DNA of 64,000 nt from CBDBND01 sp965262665 (lineage in GTDB: Bacteria > Pseudomonadota > Alphaproteobacteria > Rhodospirillales > Rhodospirillaceae): contig CBDHFR010000004.1 in NCBI GenBank assembly GCA_965262665.1, positions 1,426,001 to 1,490,000 on the forward strand, written 5' to 3'. The translations under genes and the position numbers were made by a program. Below are positions 9,161-17,471 of the stretch, in pieces. Under the pieces are notes generated by a model that searched no databases, had not been told where the DNA came from, and saw only the letters and a list, made by a program, of their open reading frames with translations. Every line of letters starts with the position of its first letter. The stretch's first letter is position 1.

Positions 9161-9910
9161 ATGAGCACCGCTAAACGAGTTCTGATCACTGACGCAGCCT
9201 CGGGTATCGGCAGTGCGTGCGTGTAGACGTTCAAGAAGAATGGCTACGTGATTCTCGGCATGGACTTAAATGCGCCCGAAGATGCGTCTGCTTTCGCCGC
9301 GTTTGAGCAGGCTGATGTCACCGACGGGTCTGCCATCGCGGAAGCCGTTGACGCTTTTCAGATTCCCGAAAATGGATTGGCGACCCTGGTGCATTGCGCC
9401 GGTATCACTCAACACGGCAAAGTTACCGACCTGGATGAGGACACCTGGACCAGGGTCCTCACCGTCAACCTCACTTCCACCTTCCTGATCACCCGTGCCG
9501 TGATCCCGCACATGCAGAAGCATGGCGGCGGGTCCATTGTCACCATCGGCAGTACGTTTGCGCTGATGGGCCGCGACGCCATGACCGGTTACGCCGTCAG
9601 CAAGGCGGGTGTGGCTCACCTTACCCGCTGTCTAGCCATCGACTACGCCAAGGGCAATACCCGTGCCAATTGCGTGTGTCCGGGTCTGGTGGACACTCCT
9701 ATGACGTCCCACCTAAACGCACCCGGCCGTGAACACGTACGGGCCTCGCTGCTCGACGCCCATCCCATGAAACGCCCCGGAACATTGGATGAGATTGCCG
9801 AGACCATTGCCTTTCTCGCCTCTGACGCGGCCAGCTATATCACCGGTCAGGCCATCGGTGTGGACGGCGGCTTTACAGCCGGCAAGGAAGTCGTGCCGAA
9901 GGCACGCTAA
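9161..9910 (+). pseudogene. Short-chain dehydrogenase/reductase with premature stop
   Basis: The frame from ATG 9161 reads MSTAKRVLITDAASGIGSACV and then hits TAG at 9224-9226 (codon 22). It continues in the same frame to 9910 through TFKKNGYVILGMD, LVHCAGIT, YAVSKAG (catalytic Tyr-x-x-x-Lys), CPGLVDTPM and ITGQAIGVDGG, so the intact protein would be 249 aa. The stop most simply derives from GAG. The nucleotide-binding motif TGxxxGIG is also changed to TDAASGIG. A restart at ATG 9248 would lack the whole cofactor site. It lies 12 bp after the VOC gene and 43 bp before dctQ. Confidence 0.85.
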
Positions 9911-9952
9911 GAAGTCGTACCTGACTAATGCCTTCCTGGTTATAGTAAGAGT

Positions 9953-10474
9953 ATGGGGGGAATAACAAAAATCTATAACGCGATCATTGTCAGCCTTGCC
10001 GCCATAAGCGGGCTGATTCTAGCCTTTATGTGCGGGCTCATTGTCGTCGATGTCAGCTTGCGCAATCTCGGTTTCCAACCCTTGCGCGCGACGGTGGCCA
10101 TCACCGAATACGCCCTGCTGTATTTCACCATGTTTGCGGCCCCGTATTTGGTCCGCACGCGCGGCCATGTTGTCGTCCGCGTTATCTACGACCGCCTCGA
10201 TGGCGCTACCAAACAGTTTCTGGAAACCGGTGTGTATGTGGTCTGTGCAGCCGTTGCTTTGGCCTTGGCCTATGTCTCCGGCAGCCTGGTCATTGAAAGC
10301 CTGATGCTGGGTGACACAGAACCCCGCTCCATCGACGTGCCGCGCTGGATACTGTTCACTCCCTTACTCATTGGGTTCTTTTTTGTCGGCTGTGAATTCA
10401 TACGCCTGTTGTCGACTAAGGATTCGTTCTACGACCCGCCAGACGATGCCGCCCACACCCAGGAGCGGTATTAA
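9953..10474 (+). CDS. dctQ: TRAP transporter small permease subunit
   Basis: 173 aa with four hydrophobic segments (about 10-32, 45-65, 88-110, 130-150), the normal DctQ topology. The region TEYALLYFTMFAAPYLVRTRGHVVV is typical of the family, in which an aromatic-rich segment precedes the polar V-R-x-x-x-H-V stretch. DctQ and DctM form the membrane part of a tripartite ATP-independent periplasmic transporter driven by the sodium or proton gradient, usually importing organic acids. It ends 2 bp before dctM. No binding-protein gene is adjacent; the only DctP in the window is at 22120 on the other strand. Confidence 0.87.
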   Translation: MGGITKIYNAIIVSLAAISGLILAFMCGLIVVDVSLRNLGFQPLRATVAITEYALLYFTMFAAPYLVRTRGHVVVRVIYDRLDGATKQFLETGVYVVCAAVALALAYVSGSLVIESLMLGDTEPRSIDVPRWILFTPLLIGFFFVGCEFIRLLSTKDSFYDPPDDAAHTQERY

Positions 10475-10476
10475 TC

Positions 10477-11796
10477 ATGTTTGCCGACCCCTTTTCCATC
10501 GGCGTTTTTATCTTCGTGCTCGTCCTTGTGCTGATGGCCTTTGGCGTTCCTGTCGCGTTCGGCTTTCTCTTCAGTAACATCGTCGGTGCGTTTCTGCTCA
10601 TGGGCGGCTGGGTTGGCGTGGTCCAATTGGTCGACAACTCCACCAACCTAATCACGTCGTTTCGCCTCGTCGCCATTCCCATGTTCGTGCTCATGGGGGC
10701 GCTGTTGTTTCATTCAGGACTGGCAAACCGGGTGTTTGATGCATTGGATGCTTTGTTCGGCCGCCTACCAGGACGGCTGTCCTATGTGACCGTGGTCGGT
10801 GGCACCACCTTCTCTACCCTCACCGGTTCAACCATGGCCAACACTGCCATGCTTGGCTCGCTCATGGTGCCGGAGATGGAGAAACGCGGCTATTCCAAGA
10901 TGCTGGCCATAGGGCCGATCATTGGCACCGGTGGTTTGGCGATGATCATCCCGCCATCCAACCTGGCGGTGTTGCTCGGTTCCCTCGCCCGCGTGGACAT
11001 CGCCGCATTGCTCATCGCCGGATTGATCCCCGGTCTCGTTCTAGCGGTTTTGTACTGTGGGTCCATAGCCATTCAGGTGTGGCGCGATCCCAATGCCGCC
11101 TCCGCCTATGACTTGGACCTGCCGCCGTTCCGCCGGCGTCTGGGCCAATTTGTGATCAACGTCCTGCCCATGGGACTGGTGATCTTCTGTGTCGTCGGAT
11201 TCATCGTCCTCGGTATCACCACACCGTCGGAGGCGGCTGCCTTTGGCGTTATCGCCGTAGTCGTTCTTGCCGCCTTGTTCCGCTGTCTGACCTGGCAAGC
11301 CATCCGCCAATCCCTGGAAACCGCCGTATCCGTCACCGGCATGGCGTTCCTGCTGATCTTTGCCTCGGCTGCATTTTCCCAGCTGCTCGCCTTCTCCGGT
11401 GCCAGCGCGCAAATCATTGGTGCAGTTTCAGGGTGGGATGCGACTCCCCTTGCCATCTTGTTGTTGATGTTCGTCGTGCTGCTGGTGCTCGGCATGTTCA
11501 TGGATCAGTTATCGATCCTGCTCATCACCATCCCATTTTTCTTTCCACTGGCTAGCGCTCTCGGCTTCAACCCGGTCTGGTTCGGCATTGTCGTGCTGCT
11601 CGCCATGGAAATGAGTTTAACCACGCCGCCCTTCGGCCTGCTGCTTTTCCTCATGATCGGTGTCGCGCCCAAGGGGACAACGCTCCGAGACGTCATTGCC
11701 GCTGCACTGCCGTTCCTCACCTGTGATCTTATTCTTCTGATTCTGTTGATCCTGTTCCCAGCCATTGCCCTTTGGTTACCCGGACTGATGGGATAA
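10477..11796 (+). CDS. dctM: TRAP transporter large permease subunit
   Basis: 439 aa, about 12 hydrophobic segments, full length for DctM. Family landmarks are FALSE-type repeats such as FRLVAIPMFVLMGALLFHSG, GGTTFSTLTGSTMANTAMLG, IIPPSNLAVLLGSLARVDIA and the terminal ...MEMSLTTPPFGLLLFLMIGV. It forms the substrate translocation path of the TRAP system together with DctQ. It starts 2 bp after dctQ and is clearly in the same transcript. The substrate cannot be read from the permease sequence. The neighbouring enzymes suggest a carboxylated compound handled in this island, which is inference. Confidence 0.9.
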   Translation: MFADPFSIGVFIFVLVLVLMAFGVPVAFGFLFSNIVGAFLLMGGWVGVVQLVDNSTNLITSFRLVAIPMFVLMGALLFHSGLANRVFDALDALFGRLPGRLSYVTVVGGTTFSTLTGSTMANTAMLGSLMVPEMEKRGYSKMLAIGPIIGTGGLAMIIPPSNLAVLLGSLARVDIAALLIAGLIPGLVLAVLYCGSIAIQVWRDPNAASAYDLDLPPFRRRLGQFVINVLPMGLVIFCVVGFIVLGITTPSEAAAFGVIAVVVLAALFRCLTWQAIRQSLETAVSVTGMAFLLIFASAAFSQLLAFSGASAQIIGAVSGWDATPLAILLLMFVVLLVLGMFMDQLSILLITIPFFFPLASALGFNPVWFGIVVLLAMEMSLTTPPFGLLLFLMIGVAPKGTTLRDVIAAALPFLTCDLILLILLILFPAIALWLPGLMG

Positions 11797-11993
11797 CCCA
11801 GGCCCACAAAAGGCGCGTCAGTGCACGCGCGAATTCGACACCGGGATTGGCCCCGCAAATACACTCGCGGTTCATCTCCACCCTATTATTCGGTCAGGCA
11901 GGACTCACCTTGCCGCTAAGGACCACGGGAGATACGGTCCTGATACGCGTCACGATCGCGATTCCTGTAACGAATTCGGATTGGAGACATATT

Positions 11994-12479
11994 ATGCTTC
12001 GCGAAATCACCTTTACCGCAACCGTTCTATTTGCCCTTTTTGCCGTGGCTCCAGTTGGCGCACAGGGCACGCCACCTTATGGCCCTGCCATCACCTTTGA
12101 GCAGGCCAAGAAAGTGATGGCTGCAGCAGAAGCGGAAGCCGTAAAGAACAACTGGTCGGTCGTCATTACGATTATCGACAGCGGTGGTCAGCTCGTCATG
12201 GTGCACCGTATGGACAACACCTCTTACGGCTCGATCCGTGTGTCCGAGGGTAAAGCACGCACCGCCCTCGATTTCCGACGGCCTTCCAGTGGCTTCGACG
12301 GTGCTCTAGCCCAGGGCGGTGTCGGACTACGCATTCTGTCTATCCCGGGGATCATGCCCATCCAGGGTGCGGTGCCGATAATTTTGGACGGCAAAGTTAT
12401 TGGCGCCATCGGCACATCCGGTGTCAGGGCTGAACAAGACGAACAAATCTCCATGGTTGGAGCCGCCGCCGTCAACTAA
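11994..12479 (+). CDS. Exported GlcG/HbpS family (haem-degrading/haem-binding domain) protein
   Basis: 161 aa from ATG 11994, preceded by GGAG at 11982. It has a Sec signal peptide (LREITFTATVLFALFAVAP ... AQG) and a GlcG/HbpS-type domain (PF03928): FEQAKKVMAAAEAEA, VVITIIDSGGQLVMVHRMD, SEGKARTALDFRRPS, GAVPIILDGKVIGAIGTSG. Relatives bind haem or sense redox, or sit in glycolate and diol catabolic operons. The longer frame back to 11772 is not credible because it lacks the signal peptide. It lies 197 bp after dctM, so it may have its own promoter, and it is convergent with the ASCH gene (4-bp overlap). Confidence 0.82.
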   Translation: MLREITFTATVLFALFAVAPVGAQGTPPYGPAITFEQAKKVMAAAEAEAVKNNWSVVITIIDSGGQLVMVHRMDNTSYGSIRVSEGKARTALDFRRPSSGFDGALAQGGVGLRILSIPGIMPIQGAVPIILDGKVIGAIGTSGVRAEQDEQISMVGAAAVN

Positions 12480-12991
12480 AGGATCGGCAAAGACCGCGCA
12501 TAAACCAACTCGGAGTGCTCCACCAGCACAGGCATGTCATCGGTAACCTCAAGCCCGAAGCGGGCCAGTTCTCCGTTCCAGAATTCTTTATGCAGCGGTT
12601 TCCACACGTCGGGGTTACGGACTGATAGGCCGTCCGTATGAGTGACCCGTTCGTCGATATCGGCGAAGGCCCAGGTTTCCGCAATGCCGATCCGCAGCAC
12701 CATGGTCGGCGTACCGTCGTAATCGATCAGAACAATGTAATTGCCTGCTTCTGCTTGGGGTTGTCCCAACTGTTCCAGCAACCAAGGTACCGTATAGGTC
12801 GCCGTTTTCACGCCGTCTCTAATGTAGCCGAAAATTCCTTGTGTGGTTTTGGCGTCGATCCCGAACCAGCGCACTTCGTAGGTGTCTCCGATTTCCGGAT
12901 ACGCCGCTTTAGCGTCTGTCCAATACGCGTCTAAGGCCGCTTGGGTGGGCCGTTCGGTACCGTCCGGAAGATATGTCAGCGTTGGTTTCAT
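12476..12991 (-). CDS. ASCH-domain protein
   Basis: 171 aa, cytosolic. The central pattern W-F-G-x(n)-G-x-K-T-A-T (DGVKTATYTVPWLLEQ), then AGNYIVLIDYDGTPTMVLRI and a late W-K-P-L-H-K-E-F-W segment, fits the ASCH/YqfB fold (PF04266). ASCH proteins are small RNA-binding or amidohydrolase domains (E. coli YqfB hydrolyses N4-acetylcytidine); the role here is not known. The gene is convergent with the GlcG-like gene, overlapping it by four bases at the stop codons. It appears intact and unrelated to the surrounding exported enzymes. Confidence 0.78.
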   Translation of the reverse strand: MKPTLTYLPDGTERPTQAALDAYWTDAKAAYPEIGDTYEVRWFGIDAKTTQGIFGYIRDGVKTATYTVPWLLEQLGQPQAEAGNYIVLIDYDGTPTMVLRIGIAETWAFADIDERVTHTDGLSVRNPDVWKPLHKEFWNGELARFGLEVTDDMPVLVEHSELVYARSLPIL

Positions 12992-13148
12992 TCGTCATAC
13001 TCGCAACTCCAGCAGGGTAGCATGCCGTCCGGTAAGCGAGAGCCAGGGAATTGGCCTCCCGGCAGACCCCTAACCTGTGGCAGGATCACACTCACCAGGA
13101 CGATTGGACCAAGAGCGCGCCCTATTTGAGGCGCTTGGGGAGAGTGTC

Positions 13149-15158
13149 ATGACGTCAGCCAACAAAGAGTCATCAACCAGCCAGGCCACTGTCGGCCGCC
13201 GCAAGTTTCTGAAAGGCGCGGCCGTTGCCGGTGCCGCAACCACATTACCAGGTGCCGCGCAAGGAACCGAAACCGCTGACGCCGAGACTCCGTCGCCGGT
13301 TGGCCGGGGCGCACCGCCGCCCAGCGCAGAACAAATGGCGATGGAAGCCTCCACACCGGAGCAACTCGCACAGAGTGAACAACTGGCCGTCGGGCTCGGT
13401 CCTGAGCAGACGTCTTACTACGGCTCCGACTACATGGTTGATGTGATGAAGTCACTCGGCCTTGAGTATGTGTTCTCCAATCCCGGCTCCAGTTTTCTTG
13501 GCATCCATGAGTCCATCACCGTTTACGCCGACAACGAAAAGCCCGAGTTCATCACCTGTATGCACGAAGAGTCGGCGGCGGCCATGTGCAATGGGTACTA
13601 CAAGGCGGCGCTGGAACCAGCAGCGTTGATGTGCCACGGCACAGTTGGTCTGCAACACGCGGCCATGAACCTCTACAACGCCTGGTGCGATCGTGCTCCT
13701 GTGATCGCTATTCTTGGCAACAATGCCGATGCCAGTGGACGTCTGGGTGCCACCACTTGGCGTCATTCGGCTCAGGACCCGGCATCCATGGTGCGTGATT
13801 TCACCAAGTGGGACGACCAACCCCATTCCCTGCAAGCCTTCGGCGAATCATTCGTCCGCGGCTGGAAGATCGCTACCACACCGCCCATGGAACCCATTGC
13901 TCTGGTGGCGGACGCGGACCTTCAACAAATGGAAGTCGAAGATCGCGCCAGTTTGAAGATTCCCCGCTTCACCCCGACGGAACCGCCCCAAGGAGAACGC
14001 GGAGCGGTGCGCGAAACAGCGAGATTGTTGGTCGACGCAGAACAGCCGGTCATCATCGCCGACCGCGTTGCCCGCACGCCAAACGGCATGACTCTGCTGG
14101 TGGAATTGGCGGAACTTCTCAATGCGCCGGTGATCGACCTCGCCAGCCGTCAGAACATGCCGACCGCTCATTATCTCAATCAAACCCGTAACGGCGGCTG
14201 GTTGATACCCAGCGCTGACGTGATTCTCGGTTTGGAAGTCACTGACTTCTGGGGTCAGTTGAATTTTGTCAACCGCGGCAACATGATCAGCGAACCGCGC
14301 ACCAAGGAAGGCGTTAAGCTCATCACCATCGGTGTCAACGACCTGTATTTGAAATCCAACTATCAGGACTTCCAACGCTACGCGGCCGTGGACATTTCCG
14401 TGTCGGGCGACGCAGAAGCCACCTTGCCAGTATTGATTGAGGAGGTGCAGGAGGTCCTCACCCGAAGCCGCCGCCGGGCCATTGCTGAACGGGAGGACGG
14501 CCTGCGCAAAAGTCATGCGGCTGCCTATGAAGAGTCCCGCCAGCTCGCCGCCCGTGGTTGGCGTTCTAGTCCGGTCAGTACCGGCCGCATGTGCATGGAG
14601 CTATACGACAAAATCAAAGACGAAGATTGGGCCCTGGTTTCCGTCGGCGCATCGGAACGGTTCGTCAGTTCCTGGCCGCACCGGCTATGGAACTTTGACG
14701 AGCATTACCGCTATCTCGGCATCGGCGCAGGTGGCGGCGTCGGTTACGGCCTCCCGGCCGCTGTGGGAGCCGGTCTCGCCAATAAAAAACTTGGCCGCTT
14801 TTCCGTCAACATCCAATGCGACGGCGATTTCATGTACGCCAACGGCGCTTTGTGGACCGCTGCTCACCATCGCATTCCCCTGCTCACCGTAATGCACAAC
14901 AACCGGGCCTACGCGCAAGAAACTATGTTGGTGCAAGGCACAGCCAACAAACGCCGGCGCGGCGTCGCTAAGTCCAAGATCGGCACGGTCATCCAAGACC
15001 CCGACATCAACTACGCCAAACTGGCAGAAGGCATGGGCGTGTGGTCTGCCGGACCGATTGAAGACCCGGACGAATTGGGACCGGCGTTGGCCGAAGCAGT
15101 GCAGGTGGTCAAATCCGGCTATCCGGCTCTGGTTGACGTCGTCACCCAGATGCGCTGA
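13149..15158 (+). CDS. Tat-signal thiamine-diphosphate-dependent enzyme (acetolactate synthase/benzoylformate decarboxylase-like)
   Basis: 669 aa from ATG 13149 (GGGGAG 8-10 bases upstream; a longer frame starts at 13077). Residues 17-31 form a twin-arginine signal, GRRKFLKGAAVAGAA, followed by a Pro/Ala-rich linker. The body is a three-domain ThDP enzyme: Pyr domain with catalytic Glu in CMHEESAAAM and NAWCDRAPVIAILG, a central domain, and a PP domain with GGGVGYGLPAAVGAG and the metal/ThDP motif CDGDFMYANGALW ... MHNN. Such enzymes cleave 2-keto acids and are nearly always cytosolic. A Tat signal implies folding with ThDP before export. A cytochrome c gene follows after 8 bp, suggesting an oxidative decarboxylase passing electrons to the respiratory chain (inference). 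Confidence 0.88.
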   Translation: MTSANKESSTSQATVGRRKFLKGAAVAGAATTLPGAAQGTETADAETPSPVGRGAPPPSAEQMAMEASTPEQLAQSEQLAVGLGPEQTSYYGSDYMVDVMKSLGLEYVFSNPGSSFLGIHESITVYADNEKPEFITCMHEESAAAMCNGYYKAALEPAALMCHGTVGLQHAAMNLYNAWCDRAPVIAILGNNADASGRLGATTWRHSAQDPASMVRDFTKWDDQPHSLQAFGESFVRGWKIATTPPMEPIALVADADLQQMEVEDRASLKIPRFTPTEPPQGERGAVRETARLLVDAEQPVIIADRVARTPNGMTLLVELAELLNAPVIDLASRQNMPTAHYLNQTRNGGWLIPSADVILGLEVTDFWGQLNFVNRGNMISEPRTKEGVKLITIGVNDLYLKSNYQDFQRYAAVDISVSGDAEATLPVLIEEVQEVLTRSRRRAIAEREDGLRKSHAAAYEESRQLAARGWRSSPVSTGRMCMELYDKIKDEDWALVSVGASERFVSSWPHRLWNFDEHYRYLGIGAGGGVGYGLPAAVGAGLANKKLGRFSVNIQCDGDFMYANGALWTAAHHRIPLLTVMHNNRAYAQETMLVQGTANKRRRGVAKSKIGTVIQDPDINYAKLAEGMGVWSAGPIEDPDELGPALAEAVQVVKSGYPALVDVVTQMR

Positions 15159-15166
15159 GGAGAAGA

Positions 15167-15523
15167 ATGATGAAAAATAAACTGTTCTTCAGCGCTATTG
15201 CATTGGCCGTTTTGACTGGCGCACCGGTCCTTGCTCAAGAGGCTTCCGCCCAGCGTGGCCAACAAACCTACATGCGGGTGGGCTGCTACCAATGCCATGG
15301 CACGGATGGCAAGGGCAACGATGCGGGGACCGCGCTGACCCCCGAACCATTGCCGCCTGAGGCCCTGGCTAACTTTATCCGCTTCAGCCCAGGCCGCATG
15401 CCCGTCTATCCGGAGGAAGTGCTTTCCGATGCTGAAATTCAAGACATCGTCGCTTGGCTCGAAACGGTGCCATTGCCGCCTGAACCAGACAGCATTGCAA
15501 TCTTAAGAGCTTTGAAGCAATAA
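15167..15523 (+). CDS. Periplasmic monohaem cytochrome c
   Basis: 118 aa. A Sec signal peptide (residues 1-22, ending PVLAQ) precedes one haem-binding site CYQCHG at about residues 43-48 and a probable sixth ligand Met in SPGRMPVYP, then the C-terminal helix DAEIQDIVAWLETV. This is a class I cytochrome c. GGAGAAG lies before two adjacent ATGs (15167 and 15170). The 8-bp gap to the Tat-exported ThDP enzyme indicates co-expression and makes it the likely periplasmic electron acceptor for that enzyme. Confidence 0.9.
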   Translation: MMKNKLFFSAIALAVLTGAPVLAQEASAQRGQQTYMRVGCYQCHGTDGKGNDAGTALTPEPLPPEALANFIRFSPGRMPVYPEEVLSDAEIQDIVAWLETVPLPPEPDSIAILRALKQ

Positions 15524-15590
15524 AATCGAATTCGCGCTCAGCATCGACTCTGAGTAGAGCGATTCAAAAAACGAAAAAGGGAGGTGCGCC

Positions 15591-16454
15591 GTGACAATTG
15601 CAACCTTTAAACACAGTTGTGTTCGCACAAGCCTGGTATTCGTGCTTGCTCTATCTGTAAGCATTTTTATTGGCCTTGCAGCATCACCTACAAACGCCAA
15701 AACCGTACTCATAACTGGCTCCAGCACCGGCCACGGCTTGGTGGCCTTTGTCAAAGATTATGCGGATCGCGGTTGGACGGTGATTGCCACCTGCCGTACG
15801 CCCTCCAAAGCGGATCGTCTTCAAGCCTTTGCCGCCGAACGAGACAGCGTCATCGTCGAAGAACTTGATATTGTCGATTACGCCGAGGTCGATGCACTTG
15901 CTAAAAAGTATGAAGGCACGCCCATTGATGTGCTCAACCTCAACGGCGCTATCAACACCTTCCGGTTTGGCCCCAATCGCTTCGGCTCGATCGACTATGA
16001 GTGGTTCGAGCAAATCATGAAGGTCAATGTAGTCGGCCAAATCTATGTCGCCGAAGCCTTCCTCGAGCACGTCGCCGCCAGTGAAGAGAAAAAGATCATC
16101 GCCATGAGTTCCAACGGCGGTTCCATCACCAATATGGGGCGCAGGGGGGGGGGTGTGGCTCCGGCCTACCGGGCCAGCAAGGCCGGCTTGAACATGGCCA
16201 TGCGCACCATGGGCGAAGCGGTCAAAGAGCGCGGCGTCATCGTTGCGGTGTTCGCGCCGGGCACCATCGATACCGAGGACTACATGAATGCCGAAGATCC
16301 GTCAGCCATTCCACCTCAATACCAGCGCATGATTCAGGTTGGCGCCCTTGATCCGCGGCATGCCATCGGTGACATGATCGACCTTATCGATGGTCTGACT
16401 CTCGATGATATAGACAAGTATCATCAATGGGGCGATCAAAAACTGCCGTGGTAG
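15591..16454 (+). CDS. Short-chain dehydrogenase/reductase with N-terminal signal sequence
   Basis: 287 aa, GTG start at 15591 preceded by GGGAGG. Residues 1-37 form an export signal (VRTSLVFVLALSVSIFIGLA ... NAK). Immediately after comes the Rossmann motif KTVLITGSSTGHG, then the SDR core LNLNGAIN, SSNGGS and the catalytic YRASKAG, ending with APGTIDTEDY. SDRs use NAD(P)H, which is not freely available in the periplasm, so either the segment is a membrane anchor with the enzyme on the cytosolic side or the cofactor is carried across. The gene lies in the same direction as the ThDP enzyme, cytochrome c and the aldo/keto reductase. A run of eight G at 16145-16152 is a candidate slippage site, but the frame is intact. 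Confidence 0.83.
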   Translation: MTIATFKHSCVRTSLVFVLALSVSIFIGLAASPTNAKTVLITGSSTGHGLVAFVKDYADRGWTVIATCRTPSKADRLQAFAAERDSVIVEELDIVDYAEVDALAKKYEGTPIDVLNLNGAINTFRFGPNRFGSIDYEWFEQIMKVNVVGQIYVAEAFLEHVAASEEKKIIAMSSNGGSITNMGRRGGGVAPAYRASKAGLNMAMRTMGEAVKERGVIVAVFAPGTIDTEDYMNAEDPSAIPPQYQRMIQVGALDPRHAIGDMIDLIDGLTLDDIDKYHQWGDQKLPW

Positions 16455-16516
16455 ACCAGTTGTAGTCACTTGCAGTTCGATAAAAACAGGACGCTACAAC
16501 GAAGGGACACGCATCG

Positions 16517-17437
16517 ATGACTATGACGCGCGCGCAATTCCTAAAGACTCTCGGTGCCACCGCGCTGACGTCAACATTTATTGCGTTACCGTCCTGGTCC
16601 GCCGAACCCATGACCCATAAGCCGATCCCCAAGAGCCCTAACGGTGAAACCATGCCGGTGATCGGTCTCGGGACCAACCGGTACGACAGTCCCGGTAATC
16701 AAGAAGAAACGGCACAGCGTATGCACGTGCTACGCACGTTGCTTGGTGGCGGAGGCACGGTCATAGACACCGCTGAAGGCTACGGACAGGCCGAAGAGGT
16801 GCTTGGTGATCTGTTCCAACGCATGGGCAATCGAAATCAGGTTTTTATTGCCACTAAGGTCGCCGAAAGAGGCCGGGAATCTGGCATCAAAACCATGGAG
16901 AAGTCATTCCGCCAAATGCGGACTGACGTCATCGACTTGATGATGGTTCATAACCTGCGCGCCACTGACGTTCATCTCCCCACCATGCTGGACTGGAAAG
17001 AGGCCGGGCGTTTTCGCTATGTGGGTGTGTCCCACTCCCGTCCCGGCAGCCAAGACGATGTGACGGAAGTGATGACCACCGGAAACTTGGATTTTATCCA
17101 GGTCAACTATTCCGTCGACGTTCGCGGGCCAGAAGAGCGCATCCTACCGATGGCGCAGGATCTAGGAGTAGCTGTGATGATCAACGTGCCCTTGGGACGG
17201 GGAAAGATGCTCGGTCAGGTGGAAGGACAAACCGTACCGGAGTGGGCCAAAGAAGAACTGGGATGCGACACCTTCGCGCAGTTGCTGCTGAAATTCGTCA
17301 TTTCTCACCCAGCCGTGACTGTCACCATCCCGGGCACAACGAAGCCTAAACATATGGCTGAGAATGTGATCGCCGGTCAGGGCCCCCTTGCCAATGCTGC
17401 CCAGCGGGCGCGGATCGCAGCGATTTGGGATGAATAA
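16517..17437 (+). CDS. Aldo/keto reductase with Tat-like leader
   Basis: 306 aa. The N-terminus MTMTRAQFLKTLGATALTS resembles a Tat leader (single Arg, then F-L-K and a hydrophobic stretch) ending near SWSA. The barrel shows MPVIGLGTNRYD, VIDTAEGYGQAEEVLGD (catalytic Asp and Tyr), FIATKV (Lys), MMVHN (His) and a late TVTIPGTTKPKHMAEN, all expected for aldo/keto reductases. These reduce aldehydes and ketones with NADPH. It is one of several normally cytosolic enzyme families in this region with an export-type leader. The 62-bp gap after the SDR is compatible with one transcript. Confidence 0.83.
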   Translation: MTMTRAQFLKTLGATALTSTFIALPSWSAEPMTHKPIPKSPNGETMPVIGLGTNRYDSPGNQEETAQRMHVLRTLLGGGGTVIDTAEGYGQAEEVLGDLFQRMGNRNQVFIATKVAERGRESGIKTMEKSFRQMRTDVIDLMMVHNLRATDVHLPTMLDWKEAGRFRYVGVSHSRPGSQDDVTEVMTTGNLDFIQVNYSVDVRGPEERILPMAQDLGVAVMINVPLGRGKMLGQVEGQTVPEWAKEELGCDTFAQLLLKFVISHPAVTVTIPGTTKPKHMAENVIAGQGPLANAAQRARIAAIWDE

Positions 17438-17471
17438 GGCGACTACCGGTCATTTTTGTTTTGTCTAGATT

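Noticed and set aside
16145..16152. Run of eight G as a phase-variation tract in the SDR
   Set aside because: The frame is intact here and a single G-run without a known on/off partner is weak evidence; noted only in the gene entry.
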